A stretch of DNA of 64,000 nucleotides, from contig OZ234503.1 of assembly GCA_965153455.1 (NCBI GenBank), positions 5,982,157 to 6,046,156 on the forward strand, written 5' to 3'. Below, in pieces: positions 22,310 through 33,999 of this stretch (the first letter of the stretch is position 1; each line of letters starts with the position of its first letter). Source of the DNA: Sphagnum compactum (taxonomy: Eukaryota; Bryophyta; Sphagnopsida; Sphagnales). The notes under the pieces were generated by a model. The model did not search any database. It saw only the letters and a list, made by a program, of their open reading frames with translations, and was not told the origin of the DNA. Made by a program: the position numbers and the translations under genes.

Positions 22310-25300
22310 ATGATTGATGCCGACAATGTTGGAGTGTAAACCAGAGCACAAATCCTTGTCCACTTCAAAGGATTGCACAACTCTCCTCGTCTCTATAATA
22401 CACAATCTGAGCTAGTTCAACACCGCCGTACCATACCATTCTTCATATCAAGAAAAAACATACAGATAGGACTTCTTCCTTCCTCCCTACAGGATCTTCG
22501 ACAATGAAATACAGTCCTGGCATCTGTACTGCCTCAAACATGCGGCCATCACAAATTGCCTCTTCAGATTCAAGCATCCCTCCTAGCCACTTATTAGGAC
22601 CGCAACTTCCCAGCTGCACTAAGTGAGGTGATAGATGCATGTCAAGTTCCCTGGTTCATATTCATACCTTAAGAAGAGGTGAGGTGAGGTGAGGTAAAGA
22701 TGCGTTTTTTCAGTGTATTTTTAGGTCATGTATGTGAGTTAATCTTATGAAATTGGGATGATCCCGGCGATGCTGGCAGAGTACCTTCGGGAAGGTACTT
22801 CTTTTTCAGTCATTCTTATACCTGAAAGAGAATCAGCATGCTATTAGCACGGACAATGACACATTGTAAGAAGGATAACAAAGGGTGTGTCACACTGTGG
22901 CCTTGCCATTTACATTAAAAAGTATCTTAAGGCCAAAGAAGAATTATTGAAATTCAAATATTTCACCATGCAAAAATAAATAATCTTCCAAAAAATCCTC
23001 TAAAAAGAAACCAAAATCCTTCAAGAAATCATAACTGTGTAACTAATCTCAAGTTTCAACACAAGCCATAATATCATCTTTCAAAAAGTCCTCATATAAA
23101 AATAGACCTATTATTACCTAGGGGCCAAAATCCATTAAGCTACTATACTCTATAATGAATCTAAGCACAATATCCTTGCCTTGGTGGGCAAGACCAACAA
23201 ATTAAAAAAATGGTCCTCGCTCCGAGCAGCACAAAGAGCAAAATAGTACAAACAGATTTGAAAACACACAAGCTACCCAGATAAGTCCCCAACAACAAAA
23301 ACAGAAAGAAGAGAAAAGAGAGAAAATGGGAGAAAAAATTCCAGTTTCTTTTATGTTTATTGTCCCAACCGTTGGGTAACTATATTGCACATACACAATA
23401 CAAGGTGTACTTTTGCATACTTATTCCTCAACTATTGAAATTCTGAAAAATTAAATTTGAATCTGCCGAACTTCATTTTCTAAAATAAACAAATATTCAG
23501 CAAAGAAGGTGCCAATTATCAGTTGTAGGTACGATATTTCTCACAAAATGTAGCCCATAGAGTAAGCTACAATGGCTTTGAATCAAGGGCCATGGGCTTC
23601 CAAGCTCCTCTCTTCATTCAAACCAGATCACATGGACCTGAGAATCTCATGCTTGTTAATGACAATAAAAAGGGTGTTCATGCAGTCTTGTTGGCCTGTG
23701 CTCTAAGTCTACCTAAAAGCTCAATGGATTTTCAGTGGAGGCTCCTTGCTTGCTTGCTTGCTTGCTTTCTTTCTTTCTTTGTGATGCTACTCCAATTTTT
23801 TTCACCTTATTCTTTCAATTTGTTTCCTTCACTCAGTATCTGTGAAACCTTTGGTGCTCTTAGCCAAACCAACTCATCTAAAGACAAGTGAAGAAGTAAA
23901 CAAGAAGTGACAATTACATAGTAGACTACTGGCATTTCTGGGTTGCAATCGGTGTAAAACAGACAGCTGGACATAAGAACAAGTGAGAATGGTGTCTTGC
24001 TACTACACGCATGACCCTCATGGCTCTTCCTTGATTCATGTTCCACACACTTACCCTACAAGGTACCTTGGCAGCTTCAACACTAATCATATTATTTTCA
24101 GAAATGTTGATTTTTTGGGGAAAAAAAAATTCAAATAACAAAAATTTGTGAAGGGAATTATTGGAATTTCAAGAATATCCTATTTGTTTTTTTAAAAAAT
24201 TCAAAATTAATTAATGATTCAATAGACTTGTGTCTAAACTGCCAAGGTACTATGGTAGTAGTAGACTAAGTGGCTTATAATTCCTGTGTGATCTGAGTGT
24301 AGATTTTCAAACTTGCCTGAATTGCTAAGGTTGCATACACCTCAGCCTGTCATTAACTATAGAACAAAATGCCTGAAATCTGCCTTAACAGACTCATCAT
24401 ATACTCCAGTCTGTGCAGCAACCCTATGAGATTTTCAGACACATACAAAGCCAATGGAAGAAAGCCAGAATTATCCCAATAAGTGCACTTGACCAGTTCC
24501 TTAGTAGAGGGATGTAAACATTTTCTCATTTGTGACAAATCTATGGCATACCGACAGCTGAAGTTGAATCTTTGCAAGTTGGCAAATGCTGTCGTTTCTT
24601 GAGCATGTAGCAAAGGAGACATGCTTCCTCGTATCACACCATGAACAACCACCTAGACCATGACTTGCACAAATTTACTGGACTTTCAAGTTGACAGTAT
24701 GTCTTATGAGAATGAAAGACACCATGCCATGGAGTCTACTACACATTTTGCTGCACCAATTTCTTCATAAGGATACCAAATGGCAAACAGGAACTCTGCT
24801 GATTGTAATACTAGACAAAGCAGGTGGCAGTTTTTATAGGAGTGTCTGTGTCAACAGTCCCAGAGAATTATGCTTCAATAAGCATCTTCAGGAGGCGTGG
24901 TCAAGGTGTAACCTCTCGTAAGGACACCACTGACTTTTAGCACATCAAACTAGAAAAGAACCACATGGTTGCTGCTAGAAATGGCATCAACATTTCAATG
25001 AAGTTGAGGAGACTCAAGCAATACATGGGAGAGGAATTCTACATCTTAGCAGAAGCAGAATCCTCAGAAACCCCTGCAGAATTCCAAAGATACCCAATTG
25101 GAAACACAGGAGTAGTAGCAAAAAATAGCAAGGTGTCAGTCGTTCATGAATTTCTCAACTAAAATTCTCAGGTAAGAAACCTTGCCAAGTAGCATGTATG
25201 AAAGCATTCCTCAGTCTTGTTGAATGTCATTTCCAACTAGTGTACAAAACACAAATCTGATGTTGCTGGGAGAAGGAGAAGAAGAATAGGCTGCACAGAA

Positions 25301-27540
25301 CAAATACAATTATTGATTGTTGGCAAGGATCAAACCAGCTACAACTCACCAGTTCTATATGTCTTCTGCTCAATTGCCCAGACACCAATATTTTGGCAGG
25401 AACTATGGAAGGACATTCTCAAACCTTGGGGTGAACTGCAATCCTTCCATATGCAAACATGAATCAGCTACCAACAAGGAGCAAAACACATGCCAAACTT
25501 CAAAGTCATTTCATTTCCAAGCATTTGTGCGTTGCACGAGGTCTTATGTTCTTATCTTTGGCTCTTGTCCTGACACATTAACAGACAAGAAGCAACACTT
25601 CTCTCCCTGCCTCGGTAAATTTGTTCATGCCATGGTGTCAGGCTCTGAGAATGGTTTCCTGTACCTTTCTGATGGAGGCTTGTCATGATTCTTAATGAAC
25701 ACAATTCACTTCAGAAGAATTTCAAATGAAGGTTAGAGGTGGATTGCTTATCTGGGTGCATGCTGCATATCCTTTTAGGAGAAGAGGGAGGTGGTTGGCA
25801 TTGGGTCAGTAATGTTGTGGTATGTTGGAGGAACTTGTAGGAATACTTGTAGGTGAGTGTCCTAAATGTTATGGGTCTTGCTTTGCAGTTTTCTCATCGG
25901 ATTTTTGGTATACAGCCTCATCCACTTTTGACTTACTATGGTCAAGTGGACTGTTTTGTGCTCTCTAGGTGTGAGAAGGGGTTGGTCTCCACCACTGGCT
26001 TTCATGAGTTCATTGTACTGGAAATGTGAGACATGGTGTCTAACAACAAGGATTGTAGTACTCTCTTCTTTAGTCCACCAATCCACTAATTTAAAACTGG
26101 TTCTTGGTTCACAGGTTCCATTCCGCATTTGGTTATGTCCTTCTGATTGGCCTTTTCCTTCACCTTCTAGAGCAAGTCTTGCACTTCCGATAAGGAAGTT
26201 TCAAATCTTTTATGTTGCTATTTTTCTATGTGATTCCAGCACTTCCATTTTTTGAAGACAGTTTCAGGAAATACAAGTGTGGTTGGATGGATCAACTCCC
26301 AAGTTTTAAGTGCCATTTTGAGCCTTTCACAGCACCAGTAGGATATCATGTTTTTGCAGATTATCGTGTACTCCATTTGAGCAAGTTGCTGGTAGGTCAC
26401 TCACCTGGAGATGGTTTAGCAAATTTCGCAATGCTGTCCTGACTGGCCATGTACCAAGTCTTGTAGTTCAATTTCAAATTTCCCAGGGCATCATGGTTTC
26501 ATGATGAACTGAAAATGGGTTTGTGATCTACTACAACAATCATGTCAAACACCTTGAAGAGGACTTGTGTCACACTTAAACCCAGGTCTACAGAACAGAA
26601 GTAGATTTCCACGATTTATATGGACTTGATTCAAGGCTTCCACAAACTCTCTAGAGTCTATTACATGTGTTGCTTTTCAGATTTAGGCAAATGAGTCATG
26701 TGAGAGCAAAGTATTCCAGGGTTAGACTGCATGGGGTTCTCGAACTCTCATGGCTGTTTGTGCTCTTAGTTGTTTGCATTTGGGAATCAACGATCACTAA
26801 TCTTAAGGTAGTTGTCATTAGGAGTGTAGCTTTCCAAGCTGAATTGTGTCAATAGGGTGGCTTCACACAATTTTTTGCTAAGAATCTGCAATTTGACCTT
26901 GTTAAATAAGTGGCTTGCTCTTGAAGAAGAACTTGCAACCTGGCGTCAATGAGAAGGTAGGATGCACTTGAAGAAGAAAAATGACAATAAATTTGCCGAC
27001 CAAGCATGGTATGTTTCTGTCTCTCTTCACCCTAATTAAGTACTCCTGAATCTGAATTTTCCATGGCCTAGATGTATGTGGTCTTGGAAGCCCTGTCTTC
27101 TGGGAATGACATCTGATTAAAATTTCATGAGCCACAAATTTGTGGCTCTCCCACTAAGATTGAGAACCTGTAGGCCGATCTAGAATCCATTGAAACCCTA
27201 GCCCAAGGAAAACATTTCAGTGATCCAACTACTGGAGTTTTGTCTCTTGAAAATCCATGTGGACAAAGGGACCTCTTGTTTTGTCACTCCAATTCTGTAG
27301 TAGCATATGGGTCTCTCTTTGGACATTTAACTATCAAATTACAGGTGCACTTCAGAGGGTCTAACTTGTCCTCTTGAATGATGCCATGGATTAGATTCCA
27401 GCCATATTGTCTGCTTTCCATGTGAAGTTGATGGCCACATTGGTCATTTTCAGACTGTCTAAATGAGGTAGGAAAATTTGGTTTACTATGCTTGATCACC
27501 AATGGATGCGTTGGTGCCTTTTGCCTCTAGATCATTTTGT
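22310..27540. other. Complex, mixed-composition sequence; unassigned, possibly ancient element debris
   Basis: This stretch is less AT-rich and less repetitive than its flanks, and many short frames occur on both strands (up to 123 codons at 25317-25688, 105 at 25938-26255). None shows a domain that I can defend. A plus-strand stretch at about 25388-25430 reads TPIFWQELWKDILKPWG, which recalls the FWQELW segment of Ty3/gypsy integrases, but flanking residues do not follow the family. Microsatellites include (GAGGT)n at 22676-22695 and (GCTT)n/(TTTC)n at about 23745-23781. Confidence 0.35.
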
Positions 27541-27544
27541 ATAG

Positions 27545-27572
27545 GAGAAGGGTCTACATTTAGACCCTTCTC
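27545..27572. repeat. Perfect 12-bp hairpin, 4-base loop
   Basis: GAGAAGGGTCTA (27545-27556), loop CATT, then TAGACCCTTCTC (27561-27572). It is one of several perfect short-loop hairpins in this window. Confidence 0.9.
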
Positions 27573-27869
27573 ACATGAGAAGAAACATGCACTTTTTCTT
27601 TTCATTTTGTTTGGAAAATAAATATGCTTATGAAATTGCAAGATCTTATTGATTGTCAACATGACCTTATGATTTCATAAGTGTCATTCATCGGGTTATT
27701 CTTGAGAAGGGACAAAATAATATAAAGCGCAAATTATGTTGGTTTACATGGGTGTAAACTATTTGTTTTGACCAAAGTTTATGAGTTGTGGTCATCACAA
27801 GCATTTGACATGTCATTGGTCTTAATTTCAATGACAAGAAATTTCAAGGAATTGATATATGAGATATTT

Positions 27870-27911
27870 TGCATAATTCTTCATATGGTTGACAATATGA
27901 AGAATTATGCA
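27870..27911. repeat. Perfect 17-bp hairpin, 8-base loop
   Basis: TGCATAATTCTTCATAT (27870-27886) is the exact reverse complement of ATATGAAGAATTATGCA (27895-27911), with GGTTGACA between them. Confidence 0.95.
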
Positions 27912-27999
27912 TGGTTCCTAATAACTACCTCCTATCCTTATAACTATTACACCCCTTTTCCCTACCCACCAACATGGATATGAAAAGACAAATTAACAT

Positions 28000-29930
28000 G
28001 TGCCTTTGCATGTGCATGATATTATTCAAATTAAATTTGACATTCACATAAATAATGATGAACTATTGAAAAAAATATGGGAATATAAGAAGAGGAAAAA
28101 AGTTGATCATCTTTAATAGTGCATAGTAACGTGTAGCCCAAGTTAATGTTTCAGGATTGATTTTTCTAGTGCCGATTCAAAATAATTCCTTTCCTTTTTT
28201 ATTTATTTTTAAAGTTGTAAATCTTGATGTAGATCATGAATCAAATAAGTTTATGCATGTGAGATTAATAATGATGACATCAATTAAGGTGGGAACCTCA
28301 TTTTTGAAAAGGACAATGTCAGCAAGGTAGTACATTGTGCCTAAAGTTAGCATGTGCAAATGTCTTTGTACATAAAAAAGGTTGAGTTTGTAAACAATGA
28401 ATCCAAAGGCATTCACATACTACATCATTTGTACTTTGTATGTTTGTTATTATGAATGCATTGTAAAAAATGAATACTTATTGGATCAATGGATTATGTG
28501 CAAACAACCAAAATAGGTCTATGATAGAAAAATGAAAATGATATCCTAATTCAAATGTAATGAGGAAAATTTCCAAAAGGGAAACAAAATATGAAAATAT
28601 GCCAAGCTATGAACCGTGTGCTTGTTGAAAGGTAAAAGGATGCAAGTTTAGCGAAAATCATTTGGATAAGGTGTGAAGATGCAAATGTTAAATTGAAGTC
28701 TTGAAGGTAATGAAAAGGTGTTTTTCAACTTGATAACTAGTCCAAACATGGACAAAAGATCAAGTCAAATGCAACTTTGAAACAAGATGAAGACCAAAAA
28801 TAAAGTTTGATTCTCAATCAAACAAAGAATAAAACATGGGCAAGTCAAAAGGAAATACCTATTTTTAAGCCCCCCAACAATTTGGAACTATGATTCCAAG
28901 GAACTCACAAATGTTCAAAATGAAGTTTGAAGAAATAGCCTTTTCTTTGAATGAAATTATCTTGGGACAAATTGAAATATCTCAATGAGATTTGTAAAAA
29001 AATATGGGCTTTATGCCCTAAACAAAGTTTTCTCCCAATATAGTTTACCTTTGGGGACACAAAGCATGCCAAAAGGATTTTGTGCATTCACAACACAATT
29101 TGGAAACCCAATCATGTCTAATAGAAGAAATTAACATGACATTGGAAAGCTCCAAAAAAAAAGTTATAAAAAAACTAGCTTTGCATGTCCTAACTGGTTA
29201 CACTTCTTGGGAACAATGGACTTCAAAAGTTCTAGGATAAACAATTGTCCTTATTTTAATGGGAGTTAGAAGTTTTGCGAATATTTATCATGTCAATTTA
29301 ATCGCCATCATGAATTGGAGTATATTATTAAAAAAATAGTTTTTCAATATTGGTCAAGGCCATGGTGAAATCCATGTGTCTTCATAATGAATTCATGTTT
29401 CAATTCTAATTGCACTTCATGTTTTCCTTATATTGTTTTGTGTAATTGAGGTGAATGAAAGTCATCCATCAAGCAATCAACTTGTTGTATGTCAATTTAC
29501 ATGAAAGCTCGAGCCTAATTCAAATCCAAAACCAACCACTTCTATTAGTTAAGAGTTTAATATTGGGTCCAAGTGGTTTTCATGAAGGCTTGGACCCAAA
29601 ATCATTAAATTGGCATGTTTGCATATATGGCACATGTCACAACCCTTCCTTTAAGGTTGTGACAAAATGCAAGAACAAACATGATGTTAGACAAAACAAA
29701 ATGGAAGCTTGGCTTGAAATGGATGGGATTTTTATTGGGTTCTTCAATTAAAATCCAATAATGTCAATGACAGCATTAACATTTTTTTTTAGGTGGGGAG
29801 GGTGTCAAAACTTTAACTTGGGGTCACAACCAACCCCCAAAATGAATAACAAAATGTCATTCATAAGATGAAAAAATAGAGAGTTTTGAAGTTCTTTTGG
29901 TATTAAGCCAATCAAGGGGTTGAAATATGG
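28000..29930. other. No gene recognised
   Basis: AT-rich sequence with short frames only. The longest plus frame (29455-29751, 98 codons) spans a perfect 11-bp hairpin (TTGGGTCCAAG at 29563-29573 with its complement at 29589-29599) and has no recognisable domain. Confidence 0.5.
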
Positions 29931-29939
29931 AATGAATGC

Positions 29940-30370
29940 AAGAGGATCCAAACATATTCTCACATGTAGTTATGTGTGAAAATCAAAAGGAAAAACTCCC
30001 AAATTGAACTCCCATTTTGAAATCAAAAGCCTTTGAGGTGTCCTAAATCTTTGGATCAAGGTTTGGGGACTAAACCTTGTCCAAATTGAGTCACTTTTGA
30101 ACCAATGAAAATGTTAAGCCAAAATTACTATAGTTAAATGAAGTTTAATTCCAAAGGATTTATATCATAAATTATGATGATTTGAAAGGTTAGAAGTTAA
30201 ATTGTTAATCATTTTTGACCACTTAAATGAAGTTTTGAAAGGTCAAATCAGGTTTGAATGAAAAGCTTGATATGGTGTTGAAAAGTTTTTTTCACTAATG
30301 GTTACAAGGTAGACCCTTAAAATGTCAAATTTGGATATCATTTGAAGAAATTATGGGGTGCAAATGGGAC
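29940..30370 (+). repeat. Dispersed repeat C, copy 1 (partner at about 58680-59150)
   Basis: Shared ordered landmarks with 58680-59150 are GTGTGAAAATCAAAAGG or GTGTAAAAGTCAAGG, AAATTCAACTCCC or AATTGAACTCCC, GTGTCCTAAATCTTTGGATC or its GTGTCCCAAATCTTTAGATC variant, CTTGATATGGTGTTGAAAA or CTTGATATGACATTGAAAA, and GGGACAAA or its equivalent. The copies are diverged and in the same orientation. The repeat is non-coding. Confidence 0.65.
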
Positions 30371-31089
30371 AAAAGGAGCTATTGGCACCTCTTGAAGTAA
30401 CTCTTGAATGGTTTTGATAAGCTAATGTGGTAACAAAATTGGTCAAACAATGTTAAACAACAATGCATAAATAATGTTTTTACATTATTTTAGTATTTTT
30501 TAAAGAATGAAATGCATTGGTTATGAACTATAAAAATTGTTAAAAGGTGTTTTATATTTATTGGATTACTTTCAAATTCATCCAAATGTTAAATTGATAT
30601 ATTATAAACATTGCTAGACAATTACAACACACATTTTCAATATTAAATTAGTTTTTGATAATTGTAAACATGCTATTATGCCTAAAATGAATCTTATCAA
30701 CATGATTGGACCTTATGACATTCCATAGAACAAGGACACGTACATGGGTGTTTTAGTTTTGCAACTTTCACTTGGGAATCCTAAGATAAATGAATACTTC
30801 AATGTATTCACCATAAGGAACTTTGTGTTATACTATAGGTGATGAGTTCTCCCAAGTATAAATCGTGATGAATCTTGTGGATTTGTGTTAACCCTTGGTT
30901 TATTTGTGCACCATTTGCCACGGATGACATCTCACAAGAGTTTGCCCACATCATTGTTAACATCATGGTCAACATCATCATAAATGAAATTTGTCCACTA
31001 TACATCCATAGGTCCATTCATTGTTGGGTACCAAAAAATGGGAAAACGATTCCAAGATTTTTTAAGGCTACTTTTTACAAATATATTTA

Positions 31090-31300
31090 CATTGTTCTAT
31101 TGTTTTCAAGGTTCTTATGTTTCTGCATGTCTTCTCTTGTTGTAATTCTTCCGCTTTTGTGATTCTTCTACTTTTGTAATTCTTTTGATTTGATTCCAAG
31201 GTTCTTCTACTTTTGAGGTTCTTATGTTGCTATCAAGGTTCTTTTGGTTTTGTGATTCTTCTCTTGCTTCAAGGCTCTTTTGCTTCTGTGGTTCCACAAC
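31090..31300. repeat. Degenerate minisatellite with TTCTT and CTTTTG words
   Basis: Variants of CAAGGTTCTT and TTTTGTGATTCTTCT recur about eight times. Read on the minus strand (31306-31115) the repetition yields a 63-codon charged frame with recurring KVEE and NQK motifs, which is a consequence of the repeat. It lies immediately upstream of the hAT pseudogene. Confidence 0.65.
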
Positions 31301-31427
31301 ATGCATTGCACATTTGTTTGTTTCATTGTTTATTTTTGTGGTTTCACTATGTTCTTGTGCAATTTCTATTTAGATCGCATTGTGTAGTTGTTGTGAACCT
31401 TAATGTGTTTAGAATTTTTGTTTGAAG

Positions 31428-33975
31428 ATGTTTCCCCTTAAACCGCCCCCAAATTTCAAATTCAAATCTATTTACACCTTTCGCAACCCTAGTGATGGCA
31501 CCCCTCTTGCTGACTTTAATATGGCTTCCAACAGTAGAGGTGAGATTCAATTCGAACGTGAGCTTGCTGCCTCAAAAGGTAAGTAAATTGTCACTAATGT
31601 ACCTATGATTTATTCATGTTCAGATTCTCCTACAAATAGCCCAAGTCTTGGCATTGATTCGGTAGAAGGGCCTCACGTTTTAATAGAAGTCTTGGAGTAT
31701 AAAATTAACAAAACACATGATTATGAATCAAAGAGGAAATTTCAAGTTTCCTAGGCAACCAAGCTACCTTGAGCTAAGTTGCAAATGGGTGTTGATGGTT
31801 ATGTGCACCTTGTGAAGTGCAAAGTATGCTTAGAGGTTGAGCATAAAGATAAGTTGTTGGTTCCAAAACGGGACTCACTCCATAAACATGTCGATTAGAA
31901 AAGAGCTGAAAGAAATATGAAGGGGGTGAAAAAAGGTGAATGGTATACCATCAATGACTGTAAGCACAACAAAAATGTAGTTATTTATGTTTGCAAAGGC
32001 AAGGAATATGTTTTGTAACATGTTACCACGGGGTTGGGTAGTGAAAAACCCAGGAAACTGGTTCAATTTGCCACATTATTCCACACATTGAAGCATGGTC
32101 GGCCAATGCTTGAATATGAGGTTCACAAGGAGTTGTTTGATTTTTTAAATCTTGAAAAGAACCCAAAAATGCATTGGACGTATTCATCAAGTTGGGCTAT
32201 GGCTCAACACATGCATGGCATTGTCTTGGAGGCCACCAAATCTATTGTTGGAACAACTCAATTCATTTCATTTACTTGTGATGAGGTGAATACCATCGAC
32301 AATCAAAACTAGCTTTTAGTTCGTGCTTATGTGGTTCAAAATTGGTTGCAGATACCAATCCTTCTTTCCTTTGAGCGTGTGGTGGTGGGATTAAGTGCTA
32401 ATAACCTCACTCAAGTCCTCATGGAAGCCTTGATCCATGAAGGAGGTTTAACAGCAGATTTGATCGATAAGAAATTGATGACCTTCGGTGCAGATGGGGT
32501 TTCTGTCTTTCAAGGCATTAAGTCAAGTATTATTCAACAAATTTTTGATGGGTGGGCTCCACATTCCATAGGGGTTCATTGCATGGCTCACGAAACCAAT
32601 TTGGTGGTTCAAACTTTGTCACATTTGCAAATGGTGAACAAAATTGAGGGATTACTCTAAAACTTGTACAATTACTTTTCCAAAAGCCTTAAAAGGCATT
32701 TGGAATTTATGAAGCTTATGGAATTTATGGAAATGAAGGGGGCAAAGATTTTGAAAAATGTGAAAACCCGCTGGATATCTATGTTGTCCCTTGCCCGGTG
32801 TGTGATGGTGGAGTAAAAAACTTTGTTGATGAAAATGGCGTTTGATGGTCTTACCAATGACAAAACCAAGGCAAATTTTGAACTTTTTTGTGATGTGTAG
32901 AATTTATTAGGGCTTGCTGCCATTTTGTTGTTGTTGTAAGCAGTCCCCAACTTGATTAAGTTCAGCCAATTACATGATGTTTTTGTACGTGATTTTGTGG
33001 CAACAACAAAGGTATGTCAAGGGGAGATCTTTGAACTATACACAAATTGGAACATGAGGTTTAAGTCTGATGCATTTGTAGGTTACAAAGCTCTATTGGC
33101 TTCTACACATGATTCCATAGTCATGCATTAGATGCCAAATTTGACCTCTAGTATGGAACATTTGGCTTTTGATGTGAACCAACAACACATCTGGGCTACC
33201 CATATTGATTTGCAAATTCACATGGTCTCATCTGTGACCAAAGAGGTGTATGTTGCAACCATCATGTGGGTGGAAGCAAAATATGCAGGTTTAACCCTAT
33301 CCCTAACTTTAATATTTTTTCACATTATCTATTTGGAATTTGGAAGGGGGGAGTTTGATTTGCATTAATGAGGTGGTTGTAAGGGCTGTTCATTACCTTG
33401 TTACAAAATTGCAAGGGAGATTCCCTGCTCATGGTGTCATTGACAGTTTGGGTATGGTGTACCCATAATATTGGTAATAGTCCGATGCAAATGAAAGCTT
33501 CAACAAGCATTTGGATGTGATTAAAGGTGCATTTTATAGCCCCAAAAAGTTGGCTAGTAGTGATGTATGGGTTCTTGAGGTTTTGTCAGCATCTTCCGTT
33601 GACATTGAATAATCTATGTTTAAGCTGGCCATGAAATCAAATGCATGTGCTACAATGGTTAAGCTAATTGATGTGAATCCTTTGATGCGTCTTTGGCGCA
33701 TTCTTTCAACATCTAGATTACTTGCTCGTTCTTTTCCAGAGTACTTCAAATTGGTAGAAACTTCCATGGTACAACTCCTTGGTAGTGTGGAAGATGAGCG
33801 ATATTTTACTTCCTTGGCATTCTGCAAATCTAAGCTACCCAATCAACTGAAAACCAACTTGGGATTGGTGGTCAAAATGTTATCCTAAAAGTTTTACACT
33901 CTGTAAAATTTTCCGTATGCGGAAACATTCGAACAATGGCAGGAAAAACGCCTTTGATATGGTGTGGGAACTTAG
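31428..33975 (+). pseudogene. hAT-superfamily transposase pseudogene (TTF-type zinc-finger/DUF4371-like class)
   Basis: A single frame runs from ATG at 31428 to about 33290, broken only by stops at 31584, 31752, 31770, 31896, 32016, 32310, 32658, 32814, 32898, 32937 and 33129. After an 80-90-base insertion or intron (about 33290-33372) it resumes one frame over and continues to 33975. The order of parts fits a hAT transposase. There is an N-terminal zinc-finger-like stretch (VKCKVCLEVEHKD...SLHKH, 31827-31889). The first catalytic Asp sits in TCDEVNTIDNQ (32277-32309), and the second in GADGVSVFQG (32490-32519). A CH motif follows in VHCMAHETNLVVQ (32574-32612), then KTRWISML (32763-32786). 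The C-terminal dimerisation segment includes LLGSVEDERYFTSLAF (33778-33825). The element cannot make a protein and would need an active relative to move. Terminal inverted repeats were not located. Confidence 0.9.
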
Positions 33976-33999
33976 GCTCTCATTTTAGCAATTTATTGA

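Noticed and set aside
25388-25430. TPIFWQELWK as a Ty3/gypsy integrase remnant
   Set aside because: Only five or six residues fit the family, and neither flank continues the integrase pattern in any frame. It is mentioned only as a weak hint within the unassigned region.
27545-27572. Rho-independent terminator
   Set aside because: The stem is perfect, but there is no following T-run and no gene end, and the sequence is eukaryotic.
32034-32660. Two separate small genes on the plus strand
   Set aside because: They are in the same frame and separated by a single TAG at 32310-32312. Both belong to the one hAT transposase pseudogene.
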